Positions 1 to 5,509 of a DNA stretch of 6,360 bases are shown one piece after another. The DNA comes from Chthoniobacter sp. GTDB lineage: Bacteria > Verrucomicrobiota > Verrucomicrobiia > Chthoniobacterales > Chthoniobacteraceae. Position 1 is the stretch's first letter. Each line of letters opens with the position of its first letter. Under the pieces are notes generated by a model, which saw only the letters and a list, made by a program, of their open reading frames with translations, was not told the DNA's origin and ran no database searches. Location of the stretch: NCBI GenBank assembly GCA_025352865.1, contig JANXSB010000196.1:1-6360 (forward strand), given 5' to 3'. The position numbers and the translations under genes were made by a program.

Positions 1-261
1 CGGGTAATTCCGAGGCGTTCGCTCTTGCGGCTTAATTGACCGCAGCGTGGATGCATCAACGCCTGCTAGGTGCATCTGCGACGACAGCAGGCTGGCCCGA
101 GAGCGGTGTGACCGCGCTTGAGGGCGAGAAAATTTCGTGGACGCTCGGAGAATGATTGCCCGCCCGCCGGCGGCCAGGCTCCTAAATCATAGGCGAGGCT
201 AAACATGTAGAAACCTGTGGCGAGAGTCATCAGGACAAGGGTTCAACTCCCTTCGCCTCCA
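1..261 (+). ncRNA. ssrA: tmRNA (ssrA), 3' part, 5' end cut by the window edge
   Basis: This is transfer-messenger RNA, which with SmpB rescues stalled ribosomes and tags the unfinished peptide for proteolysis. The end of the tag reading frame is visible at 3-35: G-N-S-E-A-F-A-L-A-A then TAA, with the typical ALAA degradation tail. Just after it is an H-type pseudoknot: 50-55 (gatgca) pairs with 71-76 and 61-67 (gcctgct) with 86-92. Further stems follow: 97-101 with 144-148, a hairpin 103-107/111-115, and 122-126 with 161-165. The tRNA-like end shows the conserved 'taaacatgtag' stretch near 200-210, a T arm (aaggg-ttcaact-ccctt) and an acceptor strand cgcctcc plus discriminator A at 261. CCA is not encoded (the next bases are CT), so it must be added after transcription. 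Tag and tRNA-like 3' end lie on one molecule in the usual order, so this is a one-piece, not permuted, tmRNA. The 5' acceptor strand, the resume codon and the first tag residues lie outside the window. Confidence 0.95.
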
Positions 262-275
262 CTTTTTGCTGCCGA

Positions 276-334
276 GGATGCGGGTCGGTGGGCTTTTCCG
301 GCAAGATGCGGCTTTGCCAACGTCCGCCGCATCC
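276..334 (+). other. Competing inverted repeats in the ssrA-hisS spacer, possible hisS leader structure
   Basis: One right arm (ccgcatcc, 327-334) can pair with two similar left arms: ggatgcgg at 276-283, or gatgcggc at 305-312 (paired with gccgcatc, 326-333). The two hairpins exclude each other. A smaller hairpin (ggcaa 300-304 with ttgcc 314-318) would also compete with the second. The structure ends 15 bases before the hisS ATG and is not followed by a T-run, so it is not a standard intrinsic terminator. A role in hisS expression or in 3' processing of the tmRNA is inference only. In GC-rich DNA, 8-bp repeats can also arise by chance. Confidence 0.35.
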
Positions 335-348
335 GCTTTCCTCGCGCG

Positions 349-1596
349 ATGCAATTGCTTCCTGGCTTCCGCGATTTTTTTCCCGACGACTGCGCGCGGC
401 GGAATTACATTCTCGAAATGTGGCGCGCGGTCGCGCGACGCTACGGCTTTGTGGAATACGACGGGCCGGTGCTGGAGCCGATGGCGCTCTACGAAAAAAA
501 GAGCGGCGGTGAAATCGTCGGGCAGCTTTTCGACTTCACTGACAAGGGTGCCCGCCATGTGGCCATGCGCCCGGAGATGACGCCCACGCTGGCGCGGATG
601 GTCGCGGCGCGGGAGCGCGATTTCAAAAAGCCGCTGAAGTGGTTCTGCGTCCCGCAGTTTTTCCGCTACGAAAAGCAGCAGCGCGGGCGGTTGCGGGAGT
701 TTTACCAGCTCAATTGCGACATCATCGGCGAGGCGTCGTCGGCGGCGGACGCGGAGATGATCGCGGTGCTCATCGACATGCTGCGCGGTGTCGGGCTGGG
801 GGAGAAAGATTTCGTCGTGCGGTTGAGCAGCCGGACGGCGTGGCAGGAGTTTTTCGCGCAGGCTGGCGGCAAGTCGGAGGACGAATACGAGTTTTTCCAA
901 ATCGTGGACAAGGCGGAGCGAAATCCGCCGGAGAAGACGGACGCAGCGCTCGCGAAGTTTTCGCTGACCGCGCAGCAGGTGCTCGACTTCATGCGCAGCA
1001 AGACAGCGACGGCGGAACTCGCGCCGATTCTCGCCGATCTCACGGCGCGCGGGTTGGGCGGGTTTGTGGAAATCGACTATGCCATCGTGCGTGGGCTGGC
1101 CTATTACACGGGCGTGGTCTTCGAGGTTTTCGACCGGAGCAAGAACGAGCGCGCGCTGGCGGGCGGAGGGCGCTACGACAAGCTGCTGAGCCTGATGAGC
1201 GACGGGAAGGTGGACCTGCCCGCGCTCGGCTTTGGCATGGGCGATGTGGTGCTCGCGAATCTCATCGACGACACGCCAGCCGCGAAGGCGCAACTCGATG
1301 CGTGGCTGGCGCGCGAGCGGGCGGCGGATGTGTATGTGGTCATCGCGAAAGAAGAGCGCCGGGCCGAGGCGCTCGGCGTCGTGCAGCAGTTACGCGAGGC
1401 GGGGCATCGGACGGATTTTCCGCTGACGGCGGCGAAGGTCGGCAAGCAATTCCGAACCGCCGAGCAACTCGGCGCGCGGCTGACTGTGTTGATCGGTGAC
1501 GAGTGGCCGCAGGTGAAAGTGAAGACGCTGGCGACGCGCGAGGAGGTGCTCGTAGATGCGGGTGAGGTGCTTGCGTTCCTCCAGCGGAAATCGTGA
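349..1596 (+). CDS. hisS: Histidyl-tRNA synthetase (class II), divergent RGLAYYTG / GFGMGD type
   Basis: This cytoplasmic enzyme charges tRNA-His with histidine using ATP. The protein is 415 residues, close to the usual 420-430. It begins MQLLPGFRDFFP, the normal HisRS start. The frame stays open upstream into the tmRNA, but ATG 349 is the first start codon after the tmRNA end and sits exactly at the family start. The class II core shows PVLEP (40-44), RPEMTP (74-79), motif 2 FRYEKQQRGRLREFYQ (105-120), RGLAYYTG (248-255) and GGGRYDKL (272-279). The anticodon-binding domain covers about 325-415, including VGKQFRTAEQLGA (364-376). Two positions differ from the E. coli type: RGLDYY is RGLAYY, and motif 3, usually G-x-ER, is GFGMGDVV (294-301). 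From memory both features occur together in plant-organelle-type and some bacterial HisRS, so they mark a branch rather than damage. No Shine-Dalgarno sequence precedes the start. The gene lies 88 bases after tmRNA, possibly on one transcript, and converges with the zinc-ribbon gene 15 bases beyond its stop. Confidence 0.96.
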   Translation: MQLLPGFRDFFPDDCARRNYILEMWRAVARRYGFVEYDGPVLEPMALYEKKSGGEIVGQLFDFTDKGARHVAMRPEMTPTLARMVAARERDFKKPLKWFCVPQFFRYEKQQRGRLREFYQLNCDIIGEASSAADAEMIAVLIDMLRGVGLGEKDFVVRLSSRTAWQEFFAQAGGKSEDEYEFFQIVDKAERNPPEKTDAALAKFSLTAQQVLDFMRSKTATAELAPILADLTARGLGGFVEIDYAIVRGLAYYTGVVFEVFDRSKNERALAGGGRYDKLLSLMSDGKVDLPALGFGMGDVVLANLIDDTPAAKAQLDAWLARERAADVYVVIAKEERRAEALGVVQQLREAGHRTDFPLTAAKVGKQFRTAEQLGARLTVLIGDEWPQVKVKTLATREEVLVDAGEVLAFLQRKS

Positions 1597-1611
1597 GCGG
1601 ATCTGCGCGAG

Positions 1612-1833
1612 CTAGAACACTTTGAGGAAGTGTAAAAGCACGAGGACGCCGATGGTCGCCAGCAGGTAGAGCAGCATCTTGTAGCGTGCCGGGCTCGCTA
1701 CATCAGGTGGACGCTCCTCGGGCGCAGCCGGGAAAACGACGGTTTTCTGACAGCTCGGACATAGATCGCGGAACGACTCCTTTTGCGCGTCGTAGCTGAT
1801 TCGCTGGCCGCAGTGAGGGCAGGCAGTTTTCAC
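1612..1833 (-). CDS. Small zinc-ribbon protein with C-terminal membrane helix, function unknown
   Basis: This is a 73-residue protein starting at GTG (1833-1831). It opens with CPHC (C5, C8) and continues to CPSC (C25, C28), a spacing typical of a treble-clef or zinc-ribbon metal site. A proline- and acid-containing linker (35-50) follows, then a hydrophobic stretch (about 53-70) able to cross the membrane and a very short tail, HFLKVF. The zinc ribbon would most simply lie in the cytoplasm on a C-terminal anchor. The start overlaps the stop of the upstream helicase gene (GTGA, 1833-1830), so translation is probably coupled and the two are one operon. The frame stays open further upstream, but only as a shadow of the helicase gene, and the CPHC domain begins right after this GTG. 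Protein family not recognised. A role in RNA metabolism is suggested only by position. No clear terminator follows: the next gene, hisS, ends 15 bases away on the other strand. Confidence 0.8.
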   Translation of the reverse strand: MKTACPHCGQRISYDAQKESFRDLCPSCQKTVVFPAAPEERPPDVASPARYKMLLYLLATIGVLVLLHFLKVF

Positions 1834-3047
1834 CGCCGCTTCTTCGCGCCGAAGCTGTAGCCCTTCGCCGTGCGCACGCCTTTGCCCACGCCGCCCTGCG
1901 GGATCGCGGCTTCGTTGAAAAGCGCGGTGAACAGGTAGTTGAAACCGTCGAGCTTCACCCGCTTGATCGCCGTCCCGATGAACCGCTCGATCGAGCGCAC
2001 ATGGTCGATTTCCTCCGCCGTGAAAATCGTCACCGCATCGCCCACCTGCAGCGCGCGCCCCGTGCGCCCGATGCGATGCACGTAGTCCTCGGGATGCTGC
2101 GGCACGTCGTAGTTCACCACATGCGAGACGCCCGCGATGTCCAGTCCGCGCGCGGCGATGTCCGTCGCGACCATGACCTCGTATTTCCCGCTCTTGAAGC
2201 CCGCCAGCGCGTCCTCGCGCTCGCCCTGCGTGCGGTTGGAGTGGAGCACGGCCACGGAATGCTTGAGGTCTTTGAGCTGATTCGCCACGCGGTCGGCCAT
2301 GACTTTCGTGCTCGTGAAAATGATCGCGCTGTCGAACTGCGTGTGCTCCAGCAGCGCGATGAGCAGCGCGAATTTTTGATCCTTCGCCACGGGATACAGC
2401 GCGTGCGTCACCGTCTCCGCGGGCGAGCGGCGCTGGCCGATCTCCACCTGCTCGGGATTGGTGAGCAGCCACTTCGTCATCGTCTCCAGCTCGGGCGGGA
2501 GCGTGGCGGAGAAAAAGAGGGTCTGCCGCTGCTTCGGCAGCCGGTCCACGATCCGGCGGACCTGCGGGAGAAAGCCCATGTCGAGCATGCGATCCACCTC
2601 ATCGAGCACGAGATATTGGATGTCGTTGAGCTTCGCCGTGCCGTCTTCGAGAAAGTCGAGCAGCCGCCCCGGCGTCGCTACCAGCACGTCCACGCCCGTC
2701 GCTAAAAACTCCCGCTGCTTCCCATAACCCACGCCGCCATAGACGAGGCCGACGGTCAAATCCATGAACCGCGCGAAATCCCGGAACGCTGTCTCCACCT
2801 GTGCCGCCAGTTCGCGCGTCGGCTCCAGGATGAGCGCGCGCATCTTCCCGTGCGTGCCGAGCTGCGAGAGGATCGGCAGGCCAAACGCGGCCGTTTTCCC
2901 CGTGCCCGTCTGCGCCGAGCCCATCATATCCCGCCCGCTGAGAATGATCGGGAAAGCGCGCAACTGAATGGGCGTGGGATCCACGTAGCCCATGCTCTCC
3001 ACGCCACGGACGACTGCATCATTGAGACCAAAATCCTTAAAAGACAT
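1830..3047 (-). CDS. rhlE: ATP-dependent DEAD-box RNA helicase, RhlE-like
   Basis: The 405-residue protein is an ATP-dependent RNA helicase of superfamily 2, likely acting on structured RNA in ribosome assembly or mRNA turnover. All motifs are present in order: Q motif (F6 and PTPIQ 24-28), Walker A AQTGTGKT (45-52), PTREL (76-80), YGG (103-105), ATPGRL (124-129), motif II DEVD (149-152), SAT (180-182), IIFTSTK (242-248), ATDIAARGLDI (294-304) and HRIGRTGR (324-331). LDMGF after motif II and the overall length fit RhlE. The catalytic D-E of motif II is intact; the third residue is V instead of A, a conservative change. The C-terminal extension after the helicase core is short (about 55 residues) and ends basic (AKKRR), without the long disordered RG-rich tail of E. 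coli RhlE. ATG 3047 is the natural start (MSFKDFGL); its leader is pyrimidine-rich with no Shine-Dalgarno sequence. The gene overlaps the downstream zinc-ribbon gene by 4 bases and is divergent from the desaturase. It could also be a CsdA/SrmB paralogue, but RhlE fits best. Confidence 0.93.
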   Translation of the reverse strand: MSFKDFGLNDAVVRGVESMGYVDPTPIQLRAFPIILSGRDMMGSAQTGTGKTAAFGLPILSQLGTHGKMRALILEPTRELAAQVETAFRDFARFMDLTVGLVYGGVGYGKQREFLATGVDVLVATPGRLLDFLEDGTAKLNDIQYLVLDEVDRMLDMGFLPQVRRIVDRLPKQRQTLFFSATLPPELETMTKWLLTNPEQVEIGQRRSPAETVTHALYPVAKDQKFALLIALLEHTQFDSAIIFTSTKVMADRVANQLKDLKHSVAVLHSNRTQGEREDALAGFKSGKYEVMVATDIAARGLDIAGVSHVVNYDVPQHPEDYVHRIGRTGRALQVGDAVTIFTAEEIDHVRSIERFIGTAIKRVKLDGFNYLFTALFNEAAIPQGGVGKGVRTAKGYSFGAKKRR

Positions 3048-3132
3048 CGGCGGAAGCTAGGGACGAGGGAAAGATGCGGCAATGATTTGTTTTCCCAAAT
3101 GGCGGAGGATCTTCCGGCGCGCGGTTTTCCTG

Positions 3133-3161
3133 TTGCACGCGACCTGCTTTGCCCCTATAGC
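3133..3161 (+). promoter_or_regulatory. Candidate sigma-70 promoter for the desaturase gene
   Basis: TTGCAC (3133-3138) and TATAGC (3156-3161) are separated by 17 bases, the ideal sigma-70 spacing. They lie in the 149-base divergent region between the helicase and the desaturase. Transcription would start near 3168, giving a leader of about 28 bases that is pyrimidine-rich and has no Shine-Dalgarno sequence. The match is partial (3 of 6 and 4 of 6), so this is a prediction. I found no equally good promoter for the helicase on the other strand. Confidence 0.42.
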
Positions 3162-3196
3162 TCCGCGCCTTTCACCCTCCCTACAGTCACCAAATC

Positions 3197-4306
3197 ATGT
3201 TCAAAAACATCCCTTTCGCCCGCGTCAACTGGGTCACCAGTTCCTTCCTCATCGGCACGCTTTTTCTCTCGCTCACGGCGGTGCCGCTCTACGTGTGGAA
3301 GTTCGGGATCGACTGGTTTCAGCTCGCGCTCTTTTTCGTGATGCTGTGCGCCTGCGGGTTCTCGATCACGCTTGGCTATCACCGGATGTTCTCGCATCTC
3401 GCCTTTCGCGGGCACTGGTCGGTGAAATTGTTCACGCTGATCTTCGGCGCGGGCGCGTTTGAAAATTCGGCGCTGATGTGGTCCTGCGAGCACCGCACGC
3501 ATCACAAGTTTGTGGATCACGACGACGATCCCTACGACATCAACAAGGGGCTCTTTCACGCGCACATCGGCTGGCTGATGTTCAAGCTCCGCCCGGAGCT
3601 GACCTACGAAAACGTGGCCGATCTGCAAAAGGACAAACTGGTCATGTGGCAACACCGCCACACGCAGAAGATCGCGGTTTTCGTCGCCTTCATTTTGCCA
3701 GCGATCCTCGGCTTTGCGTGGGGCGGATGGTCGGCGGCGCTCGGCGCTTTCCTCATCGCCGGCGTGGCGCGCGTGGTTTTCCTCCAGCACTGCACGTTCT
3801 GCATCAATTCGCTCTGCCACTGGATCGGCAAGCGCCCCTATTCCTCGCGGTGCTCGGCGCGGGATTCGTGGATCACGGCCATCGTCACCTTCGGCGAGGG
3901 CTACCACAATTATCACCACGAATTTCAGCACGACTACCGCAATGGCGTGAAGCCCTGGCAGTTTGACCCGACGAAATGGATCATCTGGACGCTCAACCTG
4001 ATCGGTCTCGCGGACAATTTGCGCCGCGTGCCGTCGGAAAAAATCCTCCTTGCGGAACTCGGCGAAGCGCAGCGCCGCATGGAGACGAAGCTCGAATGCC
4101 CGCACCTCACGGATGCCGCGCGAGCCTACTTCACCCGCACCTATGCGCGCCTGCAGGCGACGACCGCGGAGTGGGCGCAGCTCAAGGCGGCGCAGATGGA
4201 AATCTCCCGCGAGATGATGGCGCAACTCCGCGAGGAAGTGCGTCACGCCATGGACAGCCTGAAAGTGCGCGATCACGAGCTGGCGGACGCCGAGCCCGCG
4301 GCGTAA
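3197..4306 (+). CDS. Membrane fatty acid desaturase, delta-9 acyl-CoA/acyl-lipid type
   Basis: A 369-residue integral membrane di-metal oxygenase that introduces a cis double bond into a saturated acyl chain, probably at C9, using O2 and electrons from a ferredoxin- or cytochrome b5-type donor not encoded here. The three histidine boxes are complete: HRMFSH (62-67), HRTHH (99-103) and HNYHH (237-241). N204 and H208 (NSLCH) complete the nine-histidine set known from stearoyl-CoA desaturases. SARDSWITAIVTFGEGYHNY and HDYRNG (245-250) are diagnostic. Hydrophobic segments lie at about 13-32, 40-60, 78-95, 160-178 and 180-197. Residues about 280-369 form a polar, mainly helical tail (AQLREEVRH and similar) beyond the catalytic core, longer than in compact bacterial relatives. 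ATG 3197 is chosen because it fits the family start and the promoter upstream. It leads a same-strand group with the carotenoid gene 37 bases downstream, suggesting co-expression for membrane adjustment. Substrate (CoA, ACP or lipid) cannot be told from the sequence. Confidence 0.94.
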   Translation: MFKNIPFARVNWVTSSFLIGTLFLSLTAVPLYVWKFGIDWFQLALFFVMLCACGFSITLGYHRMFSHLAFRGHWSVKLFTLIFGAGAFENSALMWSCEHRTHHKFVDHDDDPYDINKGLFHAHIGWLMFKLRPELTYENVADLQKDKLVMWQHRHTQKIAVFVAFILPAILGFAWGGWSAALGAFLIAGVARVVFLQHCTFCINSLCHWIGKRPYSSRCSARDSWITAIVTFGEGYHNYHHEFQHDYRNGVKPWQFDPTKWIIWTLNLIGLADNLRRVPSEKILLAELGEAQRRMETKLECPHLTDAARAYFTRTYARLQATTAEWAQLKAAQMEISREMMAQLREEVRHAMDSLKVRDHELADAEPAA

Positions 4307-4321
4307 CGGGCTGGCGGGCTC
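4292..4321 (+). other. Intercistronic hairpin around the desaturase stop codon
   Basis: gagcccgc (4292-4299) and gcgggctc (4314-4321) form a perfect 8-bp stem whose 14-base loop contains the desaturase TAA stop (4304-4306). No T-run follows directly; the nearest (tttt, 4337-4340) is 15 bases away. It is therefore more likely an mRNA-stabilising or attenuating element between the desaturase and the CruF-like gene than a terminator. Its function is not shown by the sequence. Confidence 0.4.
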
Positions 4322-4343
4322 CGTGCGGACGGGCCGTTTTCCG

Positions 4344-5120
4344 ATGGGTTCCCGCATTTCAAGCTTGGGCCGCTGGCTGGAACCATTCGTCTCCGGGCTG
4401 TGGGTTTTCTTCCTCGTCTGGACGGCGTGGATTGCGTGCGTGTGGGGCTTTGCCATCGGCGACGCCGCGCTTGAGCGCTGGGTCGGCAACCGCGATCTGC
4501 GTGTGGTGCTCGCATGGCTCATCCGCGTCGGCGACATCGCGTGGATCACGCTCGCCGCGGCGAACGTCCATCTCTGGCTGGCGGAAACGGAGGGACTGCC
4601 CACGGCGCGGCGCTGGGCTCTCATCGTCGGCGGCGGAGTGGCGGCGCTGGGCGTGGTGAGCGCGTTCACGGGCTGGCCGCTCGGTGCGATTCAATACTCA
4701 CGCCAGCTCGGTATGAAGCTCGGGCCGCTGCCGGTCGGGTTGCCGCTGCTGTGGTTCGCGCTTGTCATCGGCGCGCGGGAAACCGTGCTGCGCTGCTGGC
4801 CGCGCGCGGGGCAGGGGAGGCTGGCGCGCGGCGCCGGCGCGCTCGCGCTACTCACGGATGTGAATCTAGAGCCCGTCGCCGCGAAGCTCCGCGGGTTCTG
4901 GTTTTGGCACGCGCCGTTGCCCGATCAGCCGCCGCATTTCGCGCCGCCGTGGACGAATTACGCGGCGTGGTTCCTCGCCGCGAGCGCCCTCGCCTTCGCG
5001 CTGCGCGAGGAGCGCGTGGCCGCGGGCCTGCGCCGCGACTCCATCCGCCCGGTCGCCATTTACCTCCTGCTCAACGCCGTCTTTCTCGCCGCCAATCTTG
5101 GCCGTTTTCTCCGCGGGTGA
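4344..5120 (+). CDS. Carotenoid biosynthesis membrane protein, CruF-like (DUF422 family)
   Basis: A multi-spanning protein of 258 residues resembling CruF-type carotenoid 1',2'-hydratases, which add water to the end of an acyclic or monocyclic carotenoid. Visible family features are the glycine-rich stretch GWPLGAIQYSRQLGMKLG (110-127), followed by P130 and the PLLW block (134-137); TDVNLEPVAAKLRGFW (171-186); and NYAAWF (205-210) near the last helices. About six or seven hydrophobic segments lie near 16-36, 55-80, 91-108, 129-144, 161-172, 204-221 and 236-252. The start is uncertain: ATG 4344 is preferred, and an in-frame GTG at 4323 would add seven residues. Neither has a strong ribosome binding site. 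It follows the desaturase by 37 bases on the same strand and is probably co-transcribed. No phytoene synthase, desaturase (CrtI) or CruG-type glycosyltransferase is in the window, so the substrate and the exact reaction are unknown. Membership in the family is fairly secure; hydratase activity is inference. Confidence 0.82.
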   Translation: MGSRISSLGRWLEPFVSGLWVFFLVWTAWIACVWGFAIGDAALERWVGNRDLRVVLAWLIRVGDIAWITLAAANVHLWLAETEGLPTARRWALIVGGGVAALGVVSAFTGWPLGAIQYSRQLGMKLGPLPVGLPLLWFALVIGARETVLRCWPRAGQGRLARGAGALALLTDVNLEPVAAKLRGFWFWHAPLPDQPPHFAPPWTNYAAWFLAASALAFALREERVAAGLRRDSIRPVAIYLLLNAVFLAANLGRFLRG

Positions 5121-5169
5121 AATTATTTCCTTCAAACAATTCGCCGCCTCCGACGTTAATACCGGCATC

Positions 5170-5415
5170 ATGCAAACGGGACTCTTCGCACTCATCAAAC
5201 GCGCCTTCCGCAGCCAGCCGGCCATGCACCCGGTCGAGCACGGCATGGCGCGGCGCTGGATCAAACAGCGCCTCGTCGCCGTTTTTCCCGAACTCCGCAA
5301 CAACCCCGCCGCCCTCGAACGCGCCTACCTGACGCTGAGCCTGGAGCCCCGCCCCGGACAGGGCGGTGACGAGGCCGAGACGGTCTTCGAGTTAAGGTCT
5401 CCCGGCGAGCCGTAA
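5170..5415 (+). CDS. Small conserved-looking protein of unknown function
   Basis: An 81-residue protein (about 9 kDa) with no recognised family. It has an N-terminal part rich in basic and hydrophobic residues (LFALIKRAFR), an amphipathic central part (ARRWIKQRLVAVFPELRNN, 27-45), then PAALERAYLTLSLEPR (46-61) and an acidic tail (GGDEAETVFE). There is no signal peptide or convincing membrane helix; it is probably cytoplasmic and helical. ATG 5170 is preferred; an in-frame TTG at 5098 would overlap the CruF-like gene and add 24 residues of low plausibility. The start lies 49 bases after the preceding stop in an AT-richer spacer (aattatttccttcaaacaattc) that could hold its own promoter, with 'gttaat' only about 10 bases before the ATG, which would give a nearly leaderless transcript. 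No Shine-Dalgarno sequence is visible. A terminator hairpin begins 36 bases after the stop. GC-rich codon choice agrees with its neighbours, supporting a real gene. Confidence 0.66.
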   Translation: MQTGLFALIKRAFRSQPAMHPVEHGMARRWIKQRLVAVFPELRNNPAALERAYLTLSLEPRPGQGGDEAETVFELRSPGEP

Positions 5416-5442
5416 CGGGCGGTGGCGGAAGGGCGAATGCCA

Positions 5443-5495
5443 TAAAAAGAACGGCGCGGCACTCCGAAAAGCGCCGCGCCGAGTGGAAGGTTTTT
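5443..5495. terminator. Bidirectional intrinsic terminator between convergent genes
   Basis: cggcgcggc (5452-5460) pairs with gccgcgccg (5473-5481), a 9-bp all-GC stem with a 12-base loop. Read on the minus strand it is followed at once by TTCTTTTTA (5451-5443), a good terminator 28 bases after the CHRD gene's stop. On the plus strand a run of five T (5491-5495) lies 9 bases past the stem, so it is weaker in that direction but suitably placed to end the desaturase-carotenoid group. An alternative pairing, cactc (5460-5464) with gagtg (5481-5485), competes with the main stem. Confidence 0.8.
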
Positions 5496-5509
5496 GAGGG
5501 CTTGAAATA

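Noticed and set aside
149..160. Separate tRNA gene suggested by the T-arm-like sequence at 238-261
   Set aside because: The T arm and acceptor strand belong to the tRNA-like domain of tmRNA; there is no anticodon arm or D arm, and the tag frame lies upstream.
217..348. Upstream extension of hisS starting within the tmRNA
   Set aside because: It would translate the tmRNA 3' end and add 44 residues unlike any HisRS N-terminus; the family start MQLLPGFRDF is at 349.
199..1293. A 364-codon minus-strand frame opposite hisS and the tmRNA end
   Set aside because: Arginine-, histidine- and leucine-rich shadow of hisS without motifs; it also runs into the tmRNA.
1617..1633. Small hairpin (acactt/aagtgt) near the convergent gene ends as a terminator
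   Set aside because: Only 6 bp, half A/T, inside the zinc-ribbon coding end and without a T-run on either strand.
1834..2472. N-terminal extension of the zinc-ribbon frame
   Set aside because: It is the out-of-frame shadow of the helicase gene; the recognisable domain starts at the GTG at 1833.
3155..4669. A 504-codon open frame on the minus strand opposite the desaturase and part of the CruF-like gene
   Set aside because: It mirrors the coding strand of two clearly recognised genes. Its product is low in hydrophobic order, rich in R, H, P and A, and resembles no family; in GC-rich DNA such antisense frames are common.
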